DNA of 64,000 nt from positions 372,001 to 436,000 of the forward strand of contig NZ_JANTYU010000004.1 of NCBI RefSeq assembly GCF_024806835.1, written 5' to 3'. The notes beneath the pieces were generated by a model that did not search any database, was not told the DNA's origin, and was given only the letters and a program-made list of their open reading frames with translations. Source of the DNA: Xanthomonas sp. 3793 (lineage in GTDB: Bacteria; Pseudomonadota; Gammaproteobacteria; Xanthomonadales; Xanthomonadaceae). The position numbers and the translations under genes were made by a program. Shown piece by piece: positions 9,951-17,960 of this stretch (within the stretch, counting starts at the first letter, position 1; the number at the start of each line of letters is the position of its first letter).

Positions 9951-10834
9951 GACTTGGCTCCTCGGAGGGCCAGCTCCTTGAGATAACGCCCATACCCGTT
10001 CTTGAGCAGAGGGGCAGCCAGTGCCTCAAGTTCGGTGAGGTCGATCCATCCTTGGCCGAAGGCGATTTCTTCCGGGCAGCAGACCTGCAGACCCTGCCGC
10101 GCCTGGATCGTTTCGATGAAGTTGGATGCTTCGTGTAACGATTGGTGTGTTCCTGTGTCCAGCCATGCATAACCGCGCCCGAGCGCCTCCAGATGCAGGT
10201 CGCCCTCGTCCAGGTAGCGTCGATTGAGATCGGTAATCTCCAGCTCGCCACGCGCTGATGGCGTCAGCTCCGCCGCATATTCGGCAGCTCTGCCGTCGTA
10301 AAAGTACAACCCGGTAACCGCGTAATTGGAACGGGGCACAGCCGGCTTTTCCTCGATACCCACAACTTTGCCGTCTGCATCGAACTCTGCCACTCCGTAT
10401 CGCTCTGGATCGTTGACCCAATATCCAAATACGGTTGCGCCATCGCTGCGCGCATCGGCTCGGCGCAGCATCTCCGTCAGCCCGTGACCGTGGAAGATGT
10501 TATCGCCCAATACCAGGCAGCTCGGCTTGCCGCCGACGAAATCGCGGCCGATCAAATAGGCCTGCGCAAGGCCATCGGGGCTTTGCTGCACGGCATACGA
10601 AATCGACATCCCCCATTGGGAACCGTCACCAAGCAGCGCCTTGAACAGCGCCTGCTCATGCGGCGTATTGATGATCAACACCTCCCGAATCCCGGCGAGC
10701 ATCAGAACGCTCAACGGGTAGTAGATCATCGGCTTGTCGTACACCGGCAGCAACTGCTTGCTGACACCTTTGGTAATGGGATAAAGGCGGGTACCGGAGC
10801 CCCCGGCCAGGATGATGCCTCGACGTTGCGTCAT
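9947..10834 (-). CDS. rmlA: Glucose-1-phosphate thymidylyltransferase
   Basis: 295 residues. The nucleotidyltransferase signature [20 protein letters not shown] is at the N-terminus, followed by [11 protein letters not shown] and the acidic [10 protein letters not shown] loop. It makes dTDP-glucose from glucose-1-P, which XanA supplies. The product serves L-rhamnose synthesis and, through RmlB, is the likely source for the WecE-type branch encoded at 16.7 kb. It lies 30 bases downstream of rmlB. Confidence 0.97.
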   Translation of the reverse strand: MTQRRGIILAGGSGTRLYPITKGVSKQLLPVYDKPMIYYPLSVLMLAGIREVLIINTPHEQALFKALLGDGSQWGMSISYAVQQSPDGLAQAYLIGRDFVGGKPSCLVLGDNIFHGHGLTEMLRRADARSDGATVFGYWVNDPERYGVAEFDADGKVVGIEEKPAVPRSNYAVTGLYFYDGRAAEYAAELTPSARGELEITDLNRRYLDEGDLHLEALGRGYAWLDTGTHQSLHEASNFIETIQARQGLQVCCPEEIAFGQGWIDLTELEALAAPLLKNGYGRYLKELALRGAKS

Positions 10835-10864
10835 ATGGTTCTCATAGATTGGTAGAGGACATGC

Positions 10865-11932
10865 TCATTCCTGAGTGTCGACCATGCCACCCAAACGTTG
10901 CATGCGATAAGTTCCGTCCAGGACCCCATCGACCCAGTCCTGATGCGCCAGGTACCACTCCACCGTCTCGCGGACACCTTGTTCGAAGGTGTATCGGGGT
11001 TCCCATCCCAACTGTTCCTTGAGCTTCGACGCATCGATTGCATAGCGGCGGTCGTGGCCAGGTCGATCGGTGACGTAAGTGATCTGGCTTTCGCGCGACC
11101 TACCGTCCTGACGAGGGCGCAGCTCATCGAGCAGGACGCAGATGGCGCGCACCACCTCGATGTTCTGCCGCTCGGAATTGCCGCCCACGTTGTAGGTTTC
11201 GCCCGGCTTACCCTTGGCCAAAACCGTCCGGATCGCTTCGCAGTGGTCACTCACGAACAGCCAGTCGCGCACCTGCTTGCCATCGCCATAGACCGGCAGC
11301 GGTTCACCGGCCAGCGCCTTGGCGATGACCAGTGGAATGAGCTTTTCCGGAAAATGGTACGGACCGTAATTGTTCGAACAATTGGTGGTCAGCACCGGCA
11401 AGCCGTAGGTATGGTGAAACGCCCTTACCAGATGGTCCGACGCCGCCTTCGATGCGGAATACGGCGAGTTCGGGGCGTACGGCGTGGTTTCGGTGAACTT
11501 CCCGGTCTCTCCCAACGTGCCGTAGACCTCGTCGGTGGAGACGTGCAGAAAGCGGAAGGTGTCCTTTGGCCCGGGAGGCAACGTCTTCCAATGATCACGC
11601 ACCGCTTCCAGAAGCGCGAGCGTGCCGACTACGTTGGTTTGAATGAACGCTCCAGGCCCGTCGATCGAGCGGTCCACGTGGCTCTCGGCGGCAAAGTTCA
11701 GCACCGCATCGGGCCGATACTCCTCCAGCAGCTTGGCGACCAACTCACCATCGCCGATGTCCCCCTCGACGAACACGTGATTCGGGTCGTCGGCGATTGA
11801 CGCCAGCGTGTTCAGATTTCCAGCGTAGGTAAGCGCGTCCAGATTGATCACACGCATGCCACGCGAGACGGCTTCCAGAACGAAATTGCCGCCGATAAAG
11901 CCGGCTCCGCCGGTTACAAGCCAGGTTGCCAC
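10865..11932 (-). CDS. rmlB: dTDP-glucose 4,6-dehydratase
   Basis: 355 residues, an extended SDR. The NAD-binding TGGAGFIGGNFV is at the N-terminus, the catalytic STDEVYG follows, and YSASKAASDHLV carries the active-site Tyr and Lys. It converts dTDP-glucose to dTDP-4-keto-6-deoxyglucose, the branch point for L-rhamnose and for 4-amino-4,6-dideoxy sugars. First gene of the minus-strand rml operon; a 230-base divergent promoter region separates it from etfB. Confidence 0.97.
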   Translation of the reverse strand: MATWLVTGGAGFIGGNFVLEAVSRGMRVINLDALTYAGNLNTLASIADDPNHVFVEGDIGDGELVAKLLEEYRPDAVLNFAAESHVDRSIDGPGAFIQTNVVGTLALLEAVRDHWKTLPPGPKDTFRFLHVSTDEVYGTLGETGKFTETTPYAPNSPYSASKAASDHLVRAFHHTYGLPVLTTNCSNNYGPYHFPEKLIPLVIAKALAGEPLPVYGDGKQVRDWLFVSDHCEAIRTVLAKGKPGETYNVGGNSERQNIEVVRAICVLLDELRPRQDGRSRESQITYVTDRPGHDRRYAIDASKLKEQLGWEPRYTFEQGVRETVEWYLAHQDWVDGVLDGTYRMQRLGGMVDTQE

Positions 11933-12162
11933 GATCCGTCTCTCCTAGTCGCGCGGTCGACCGCGCTCCGCTTTTCAAGCCGCACAGGATATACGCTGCA
12001 ACGGGTTTGGTCCGGCGTTGAGCAGTGCACGCCCTTCGACCCTGCTGCACCGCATCACCATACGCCATCGCATGGTGCCGTCGCCCCGGTTAGAATGGCC
12101 GCACTCCCGAGCCTGCCGCCGCGGCCGGGCCTTCCCGCAATAGCTGAAGGATCTCGTACACG

Positions 12163-12909
12163 ATGAAAATCCTCGTCGCCTACAAGCGCGTGGTGGACTA
12201 CAACGTCCGCATTCAGGTCAAGCCGGATGGCTCCGGCGTGGTGACCGACGGCGTCAAGCTGTCGCCGAACCCGTTCGACGAAATCGCCCTCGAAGAAGCG
12301 TTGCGCCTGCGCGATGCCGGCATTGCCACCGAGGTAGTGGTCGCCACTCTCGCGCCGGCCGATGCCGCCGCGCACCTGCGCAACGGCCTGGCCATGGGTG
12401 CCAACCGCGCCATCCACGTGGTCACCGATGCGGCCATCCAGCCACTGACTGCTGCACGCGCCCTGCTGAAGCTGGTCGAGAAGGAGCAGCCCGATCTGGT
12501 GATCCTGGGCAAGCAAGCCATCGACGATGACGCCAACCAGACCGGCCAGATGCTGGCCACCTTGTGGGGTCGCCCGCAGGCGACCTTCGCCGGCAAGCTG
12601 GTGGTTGCCGATGGCAAGGCCACGGTGACGCGCGAAGTGGATGCCGGCCTGGAAACGCTGGAAGTGGACCTGCCGGCGGTGATCACCACCGATCTGCGCC
12701 TGAACGAGCCGCGCTTCATCAAGCTGCCGGACATCATGAAGGCCAAGAGCAAGCCGATGGAGACCCTGGCCTTCGCCGATCTGGGCGTGGACGCGCACGA
12801 CAGTCTGACCACCACCCACTACGCGGCACCGGCCAAGCGCAGCCGCGGCGTGATGGTCAAGGACGCCGCCGAGCTGGTGGCCGCACTCAAGCAGAAGGGG
12901 TTGCTGTAA
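12163..12909 (+). CDS. etfB: Electron transfer flavoprotein beta subunit
   Basis: 248 residues. It begins MKILVAYKRVVDYNVRIQVK, has the NPFDEIALEEALRL segment, and ends its domain with ITTDLRLNEPRFIKLPDIMKA; these are conserved in bacterial EtfB. It forms the soluble FAD/AMP-binding ETF heterodimer with EtfA and delivers electrons to the ETF-QO encoded at 0.3 kb. A GAAGGATCT ribosome site precedes the ATG. The TAA stop overlaps the etfA ATG (TAATG). Confidence 0.97.
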   Translation: MKILVAYKRVVDYNVRIQVKPDGSGVVTDGVKLSPNPFDEIALEEALRLRDAGIATEVVVATLAPADAAAHLRNGLAMGANRAIHVVTDAAIQPLTAARALLKLVEKEQPDLVILGKQAIDDDANQTGQMLATLWGRPQATFAGKLVVADGKATVTREVDAGLETLEVDLPAVITTDLRLNEPRFIKLPDIMKAKSKPMETLAFADLGVDAHDSLTTTHYAAPAKRSRGVMVKDAAELVAALKQKGLL

Positions 12910-13850
12910 TGGCCAAGATTCTTGTCGTCGCCGAACACCTCAACGGCCAGCTCAACGCGGCCACCGCCAAGACCCTGAGCGCCGCCCTGGCCGTATCGCC
13001 CGAGTCGATCGACGTGGTGGTGCTGGCCGCCGAACCTGCGGCCGTTGCCGCCCAGGCCGCTCAGTTGGGGGGTGTTGCCCGCGTGCTGACGGTGACCAAC
13101 GCTGCCAACGAACACGCCGTCGCGCAGGTGCTTGGACCCCAGATCGCCCAGCTCGCCGGTCAGGGCTACACCCACGTGTTCGGCCCCTCCACCACCTTCG
13201 GCAAGGACCTGATGCCGGTGGTGGCCGCGCTGCTGGGCGTCAACCAGATCTCCGACCTGATGACGGTCGAAGATGCGTATACCTTCAAGCGCCCGATCTA
13301 CGCCGGCAACGCCATCATCACCGTGAAGGCGCCGTCCGACCAGGTCGTGGTGGCAACCGTGCGCAGCGCCTCGTGGCCGGAAGCGGCTACCGGCGGAAGC
13401 GCAGCGGTCGAGTCCGCCAGCATCGATGTCGCACTGCCGACGCACACCCGCTTCATCGGCCTGGCTGCAGGCAACTCCGACCGCCCCGACCTGCAGAGCG
13501 CCAAGCGTGTGGTGTCCGGCGGTCGCGGCGTCGGCTCGGCAGAGAACTTCAAGCACATCTACAGCCTGGCCGACAAACTCGGTGCCGCCGTGGGTGCTTC
13601 GCGTGCGGCGGTCGATGCCGGCTACGTGCCCAACGAGCTGCAGGTCGGACAGACCGGCAAGATCATCGCGCCCGAGCTCTACGTGGCGATCGGCATCAGC
13701 GGCGCGATCCAGCATCTGACCGGCATCAAGGACGCCGGCACCATCGTGGCCATCAACAAGGATCCGGAGTCGCCGATCTTCGAGATCGCCGATATCGGGT
13801 TGGTGGGGGATTTGTTCACCTTGCTGCCGGAGCTGGAAACGGCTCTTTGA
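12909..13850 (+). CDS. etfA: Electron transfer flavoprotein alpha subunit
   Basis: 313 residues starting at the ATG that overlaps the etfB stop. The C-terminal FAD-binding region is clear: VVSGGRGVGSAENF, then GASRAAVDAGYVPNELQVGQTGK (in two parts), then LYVAIGISGAIQHLTGIKD and VAINKDPESPIFEIADIG. The open frame extends upstream into etfB but that part is a shadow. It marks the conserved left border of the O-antigen island. Downstream is only a 7-bp hairpin near 13909-13929 without a T-run, so readthrough into the island is possible. Confidence 0.97.
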   Translation: MAKILVVAEHLNGQLNAATAKTLSAALAVSPESIDVVVLAAEPAAVAAQAAQLGGVARVLTVTNAANEHAVAQVLGPQIAQLAGQGYTHVFGPSTTFGKDLMPVVAALLGVNQISDLMTVEDAYTFKRPIYAGNAIITVKAPSDQVVVATVRSASWPEAATGGSAAVESASIDVALPTHTRFIGLAAGNSDRPDLQSAKRVVSGGRGVGSAENFKHIYSLADKLGAAVGASRAAVDAGYVPNELQVGQTGKIIAPELYVAIGISGAIQHLTGIKDAGTIVAINKDPESPIFEIADIGLVGDLFTLLPELETAL

Positions 13851-13953
13851 GCAGCGATTCTGCGTCGGAGAAGTACCGATCACTCGGCTTTAAAACTGAT
13901 CACGGCCGGTGCCCGATCCATGCGGGCACTCGGCGAAATTCTAGGGGGAATGT

Positions 13954-14937
13954 TTGCCTGCTTACTTTGAATCACGACCGCCTGCCACACCTTTGTCCTC
14001 AGCAACGAGGCCAGAGGTTTCGGTCGTGTCGCCCATTTATGGCTGTAAGGATTGCCTCGAGCTTCTTGTAGAGCGTATCGAGCAGGCGCTTGCTCCGATA
14101 GCTTCAAGTTACGAAATCATCTTGGTGGATGATGCAAGTCCCGATGGCGCTTGGTCGCGTATCAGTGAGATCGCCCAGCATCGGGAATCGGTCATCGGGG
14201 TTCGACTGAGCAGAAACTTCGGGCAGCACGCCGCGATCACTGCGGGACTTGCCATCTCCAAAGGCTTGAAGGTCGTCGTCATGGACTGCGACCTGCAGGA
14301 TCGCCCGGAAGAAATACCCAATCTGCTCGCCGCATTGCGCGGCGATACCGAGATTGCTCTGGCTCAACGTGTGCAGCGTCAAGACAAGGCCTTCAAACGC
14401 GCAGGGTCATTCGCCTTCTACAAATTTCTGGGATGGTTGACGGGCGCAACATACGACCACACCACGGCGAACTTTGGTGCTTACAGCAGAAAGACCGTCG
14501 ACGTCATCATTGCAATGCCGGAGCAAGAACGGTTTCTGCCGATGCTGGTTCGCTGGACAGGCTTGAAGACTGCGCAAGTACCGGTCACTCATGAGGCCAG
14601 GGATGCAGGCAATAGCGGGTACACATTGCGTCGCCTCCTGAGGCTCGCAGCCAGCATCGCACTCTCTTACTCGGATAAGCCACTTCGCCTGGTGGTTGGG
14701 GCGGCCTTGATCTTCGCGCTGCTATCGATCGGAGTCGTGGCTTTCAGCATTTCTCGCTACTGGGTCGGCGACACGCAGGTAGCTGGATTCACAAGCATCA
14801 TAGCCTCCGTCTGGCTCATTGGAAGTGCAATTCTGGCGAGCGTAGGCGTGTTGGGACTTTACGTAGGACGCATCTTCAGCAGCGCCAAACAGCGTCCTCA
14901 CTACGTGATTTCTACGACCACGGATCACCAGCCGTGA
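13954..14937 (+). CDS. GtrB/ArnC-like family 2 glycosyltransferase
   Basis: 327 residues. The N-terminal GT2 domain has VSVVSPIYG, VDDASPDGAW and the VMDCDLQDRPEEI metal-binding stretch. Two hydrophobic segments near the C-terminus (LRLVVGAALIFALLSIG and IIASVWLIGSAILASVGVLG) are the membrane anchors typical of GtrB, ArnC and polyprenyl-phosphate mannosyltransferases. Such enzymes move a sugar from a nucleotide donor to undecaprenyl phosphate on the cytoplasmic face. I chose TTG at 13954 after AGGGGG; an ATG at 13950 is out of frame and stops after six codons. The stop overlaps the next gene's GTG. A small flippase two genes on supports the lipid-linked sugar role. Confidence 0.85.
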   Translation: MPAYFESRPPATPLSSATRPEVSVVSPIYGCKDCLELLVERIEQALAPIASSYEIILVDDASPDGAWSRISEIAQHRESVIGVRLSRNFGQHAAITAGLAISKGLKVVVMDCDLQDRPEEIPNLLAALRGDTEIALAQRVQRQDKAFKRAGSFAFYKFLGWLTGATYDHTTANFGAYSRKTVDVIIAMPEQERFLPMLVRWTGLKTAQVPVTHEARDAGNSGYTLRRLLRLAASIALSYSDKPLRLVVGAALIFALLSIGVVAFSISRYWVGDTQVAGFTSIIASVWLIGSAILASVGVLGLYVGRIFSSAKQRPHYVISTTTDHQP

Positions 14938-15728
14938 ACGAGCCAGTTGTTTTTTCGGGCATAGAGACGGATCGTTTTGGATTAAGGATCGGGCGTACTC
15001 GATTGGAATCTGATATCGGGATGTCCGATCGCATCGCCCAATCGATCGGCGAACAGATGCTGGATATCACCGTACTACGCGTGCCTGCCGGCGCACACAC
15101 GACGGTTTCCGCATTGGCAGACAGCGGATTTCAAGTACTCCACGCGGACACGCTCGTGTACTACCGCCTGCCCCTGCCCGTCGACAGCTCGTCCACGCCG
15201 GTCGGTACAGGAGCCGAGGTCGTGTTTCGGCTTGCGGATGCCTCCGATGTAGCAGAGCTGCAGCACATTGCACGCGACGGCTTCGGTGGCTACCGCAGCC
15301 ACTACAACGCCAATCGCAGACTACCGCCGGATCAGATCCTTGAGGGATACATCCAGTGGGCCTGTGCCTACCTGGCTGCTGGCCAGACAGACCGCTTTAC
15401 CTGCCTGGCGGTATCCGGAACAGACGCAGCCGGCTTTCTCACGTGTTCAATCGACAGCAAGATCCAGCAGTGCGAGGTTGTCCTCAATGCAGTCCACCCT
15501 GCGCATGCGGGCAAGGGAATCTATACCAAAGGGCTGACCTGGATCGCCGCATACGCGTACGAAAGAGGCTGTAAAGAGCTGATAATCAGCACTCAGGTGT
15601 GGAACTACCGGGTGCAACAAGTGTGGGCGCGCCTGGGCTTTTCCCTATTCAACGCTTACGACACCTACCACGTGATGCCATCGAAGTCGGCATCAGCGCT
15701 ATCCCTTACAACACACGGCCTCTCCTGA
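14934..15728 (+). CDS. GNAT N-acetyltransferase, possible WecD-type
   Basis: 264 residues from a GTG that overlaps the previous stop (GTGA). The C-terminal half looks like a GNAT domain: RLADASDVAELQHIARDGFGG, then VVLNAVHPAHAGKGIYTKGL as the likely acetyl-CoA loop, then VWNYRVQQVWARLGF. The N-terminal part (FGLRIGRTRLESD, LRVPAGAHTTVSALADSGFQ) follows the layout of WecD, the dTDP-4-amino-4,6-dideoxygalactose N-acetyltransferase. Together with the WecE homologue at 16.7 kb this suggests synthesis of dTDP-Fuc4NAc. Sugar specificity is inferred from context. Confidence 0.7.
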   Translation: MNEPVVFSGIETDRFGLRIGRTRLESDIGMSDRIAQSIGEQMLDITVLRVPAGAHTTVSALADSGFQVLHADTLVYYRLPLPVDSSSTPVGTGAEVVFRLADASDVAELQHIARDGFGGYRSHYNANRRLPPDQILEGYIQWACAYLAAGQTDRFTCLAVSGTDAAGFLTCSIDSKIQQCEVVLNAVHPAHAGKGIYTKGLTWIAAYAYERGCKELIISTQVWNYRVQQVWARLGFSLFNAYDTYHVMPSKSASALSLTTHGLS

Positions 15729-15732
15729 TCTT

Positions 15733-16101
15733 ATGAGCTACGTATTCATTGCCTTGACAATCCTGCTCACGATCTACGGCCAGCTCACTTTAAAATGGCA
15801 AGTCGGCTTAAACCCGGACTCTACCATTGCCGGCAGCAACTGGCGTGGCATCATCATGCTATTGCTCAATCCCTGGGTGATCAGCGCTTTTGCAGCAGCA
15901 TTCGGGGCGTCGCTGTGCTGGATGGCGGCCATCGGACGGATGCCGCTCAGCAAGGCCTACCCCTTCACGTCCCTGAGCTTTCCGATCGTTGCAATTCTCT
16001 CCACGTGGGCGTTTCGGGAAACCATGGACTGGCATAAGATCGCCGGGACGATTCTGATCATTGCAGGAGTCATCGTAGTCTCACGATCAGCTGGAGCGTA
16101 A
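15733..16101 (+). CDS. SMR/EamA-type small membrane protein, likely lipid-sugar flippase
   Basis: 122 residues with four predicted membrane segments: about 2-20, 42-62, 66-92 (containing SLCWMAAIGRMPLSKAYPF) and 100-118 (IAGTILIIAGVIVVS). The A-I-x-x-M-P-L-S-x-A-Y-P element is typical of small multidrug-resistance-like proteins such as ArnE/ArnF, which flip undecaprenyl-phosphate-linked sugars. It follows the acetyltransferase after four bases and precedes the methyltransferase by one base, so it belongs to the same transcript. Pairing with a GtrB-like enzyme argues for a flippase rather than a drug pump; this is inference. Confidence 0.75.
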   Translation: MSYVFIALTILLTIYGQLTLKWQVGLNPDSTIAGSNWRGIIMLLLNPWVISAFAAAFGASLCWMAAIGRMPLSKAYPFTSLSFPIVAILSTWAFRETMDWHKIAGTILIIAGVIVVSRSAGA

Positions 16102-16102
16102 A

Positions 16103-16726
16103 ATGGCTCAAAAAACGGATGGTTTGCACGCTATTCTCTCTGCACCGAGTATGTACAACCTACTTCAAACCGCCTTGGGAGCGGAGAAGGCCCGGAAGCA
16201 CTTTTCCAACGATCACATTCGTGCCAAGCCTGGTGATGTAGTGCTGGATATCGGCTGCGGAACCGGGGAACTGCTCTCTCATCTGCCCCAAGGCATCGAC
16301 TACCACGGTTTCGACTTGTCGATGTCCTACGTGGAATCGGCGAGGCGAAACCATCCGAATCGGGGCACCTTCGAGTGCATGGATATTGCAGACTATCGTC
16401 CGCCAAGCGACGAACCGTCTGCAGACCTCGTACTGGCAATGGGGGTGCTACATCATCTGGATGATGAAGTTGCGTCCAAACTGATTCAAACAGCTTACGA
16501 ACGCCTCAAACCAGGCGGAAGATTCATATCGATGGATGGGACGTTGATACCTGATCAATCTCCCATCGCGCGAAAGCTGGTCTTGAAAGATCGCGGGCAG
16601 AACATTCGTACGCCCGACAATTATGCAGGCATAGCGCGCCAGCATTTTTCTCGGGTCGAATATCGGATACGCACAGATCTGCTCTATGTTCCTTACACTC
16701 ACTGCATCCTAGAGTGCGTCCGCTAG
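16103..16726 (+). CDS. Class I SAM-dependent methyltransferase
   Basis: 207 residues with a standard Rossmann-type methyltransferase core: motif I VVLDIGCGTGELL at about residues 46-58, the acidic HGFDLSMSYVESA, and LVLAMGVLHHLDD, followed by RLKPGGRFISMDG. No signal peptide or membrane segment. Its place between the flippase and the aminotransferase suggests it methylates the amino sugar, the lipid-linked sugar or the O-chain. The acceptor cannot be told from the sequence. Confidence 0.8.
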   Translation: MAQKTDGLHAILSAPSMYNLLQTALGAEKARKHFSNDHIRAKPGDVVLDIGCGTGELLSHLPQGIDYHGFDLSMSYVESARRNHPNRGTFECMDIADYRPPSDEPSADLVLAMGVLHHLDDEVASKLIQTAYERLKPGGRFISMDGTLIPDQSPIARKLVLKDRGQNIRTPDNYAGIARQHFSRVEYRIRTDLLYVPYTHCILECVR

Positions 16727-16744
16727 GATTACCCGGAGATTTTT

Positions 16745-17875
16745 TTGATCCCGTTCAACAAACCATTCATGACCGGCGGCGAGCTTGAAAACATTGCAGC
16801 CGCTCATCGTGCGGGCCATCTTTCCGGCGATGGTCCGTTTACCAAAAAATGCCATCAGCAGCTGCAGGAAATCTGCGCAGTCCCCAAAGCGCTGCTGACA
16901 CATTCTTGTACTGCTGCACTCGAAATGGCTGCAATCCTGCTGGACCTGAAACCTGGCGATGAGGTAATCCTTCCATCGTTCACGTTTGTATCTACGGTCA
17001 ACGCGTTTGCGCTACGCGGCGCCGTGCCAGTCTTCGTAGATATCAGACCAGACACCCTCAATCTGGATGAGGCTCAGATCGAATCTGCAATCACTGCGCG
17101 GACAAAGGCGATATGCGTGGTCCACTACGCAGGCGTGGCATGCGAGATGGATACCATCATGGAGATCGCAGCACGACATGGCCTGCCGGTAGTCGAGGAT
17201 GCGGCACAGGCCATCTACTCGACCTATCGGGGCCGTCCCTTGGGCGGCATTGGTGACTACGGCTGCCTCAGTTTTCATGAAACCAAGAATGTGATCTCTG
17301 GTGAGGGCGGCGCGTTACTTGTCCGTGATCCAGCCAATGCGGAACGTGCCGAGATCATTCGTGAGAAGGGCACTAACCGTAGCCGCTTTCTACGTGGCCA
17401 AGTCGACAAGTACACCTGGGTCGACCTCGGATCTTCTTATCTCCCGAGCGAACTGATAGCCGCTTTTCTCGCTGCACAATTGGATAGTGGCCAGGAAATT
17501 ACCCAGCGCAGGCTTGGAATTTGGGACAGATATCATGCTTGGGCACATAAGCATGAGCAGGCAGGCGTGCTACGCCGTCCAGTTGTCCCGGATAACTGCG
17601 AGCACAATGCCCACATGTACTACATCCTATTGCCGAATTTGAGCGCCCGCACAAGCTTTATTGAAAAGTTGCGAAATCTAGGTGTTGCCTCTGTATTTCA
17701 TTACGTGCCGCTGCATTCATCACCAAAAGGAAAGGAAATTTCCCGCAGTCATGGTGACCTTGCGGTCACAGAAGACATTAGCAGTAGACTCGTCCGCCTA
17801 CCGCTCTGGGTTGGCCTTGAGGCCCACATTCAAGAGGTAATGCAGGCGGCGGACGCCGCTTTAGCTTCCATATGA
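16745..17875 (+). CDS. wecE: dTDP-4-amino-4,6-dideoxygalactose transaminase (WecE/RffA family)
   Basis: 376 residues; strong resemblance to enterobacterial WecE throughout. It begins MIPFNKPFMTGGELENI, has EVILPSFTFVSTVNAFALRG, VVHYAGVACEMDTIM, the PLP region VEDAAQAIYSTYRG, the likely Schiff-base lysine in CLSFHETKNV, and IREKGTNRSRFLRGQVDKYT. WecE aminates dTDP-4-keto-6-deoxyglucose with glutamate to give dTDP-Fuc4N. The substrate comes from RmlA and RmlB encoded 5 kb upstream. The start could be the ATT-preceded TTG/ATG region near 16745; alignment with WecE supports this position. Confidence 0.88.
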   Translation: MIPFNKPFMTGGELENIAAAHRAGHLSGDGPFTKKCHQQLQEICAVPKALLTHSCTAALEMAAILLDLKPGDEVILPSFTFVSTVNAFALRGAVPVFVDIRPDTLNLDEAQIESAITARTKAICVVHYAGVACEMDTIMEIAARHGLPVVEDAAQAIYSTYRGRPLGGIGDYGCLSFHETKNVISGEGGALLVRDPANAERAEIIREKGTNRSRFLRGQVDKYTWVDLGSSYLPSELIAAFLAAQLDSGQEITQRRLGIWDRYHAWAHKHEQAGVLRRPVVPDNCEHNAHMYYILLPNLSARTSFIEKLRNLGVASVFHYVPLHSSPKGKEISRSHGDLAVTEDISSRLVRLPLWVGLEAHIQEVMQAADAALASI

Positions 17876-17907
17876 TTACAACAATTTAATCTGCGCCAGC
17901 ACATCGA

Positions 17908-17935
17908 GCAGGTGGGCAACCAAGTGCCCACCTGC
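17908..17935. terminator. Hairpin between the convergent halves of the O-antigen island
   Basis: An 11-bp perfect stem (GCAGGTGGGCA with TGCCCACCTGC) with a 6-nt loop lies between the wecE-like stop and the stop of the membrane protein on the other strand. There is no clear T-run on either side, so efficiency is uncertain, but the location suits a bidirectional terminator. Confidence 0.55.
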
Positions 17936-17960
17936 CCTACGTCAGCAGGCTGGATCTGAT

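Noticed and set aside
13909..13929. Hairpin after etfA as a strong terminator
   Set aside because: The stem is only 7 bp with a 7-base loop and no T-run, so it is not called as a terminator.
13950..13970. ATG at 13950 as the start of the GtrB-like gene
   Set aside because: It is in another frame and meets a stop after six codons; the in-frame TTG at 13954 is better placed after AGGGGG.
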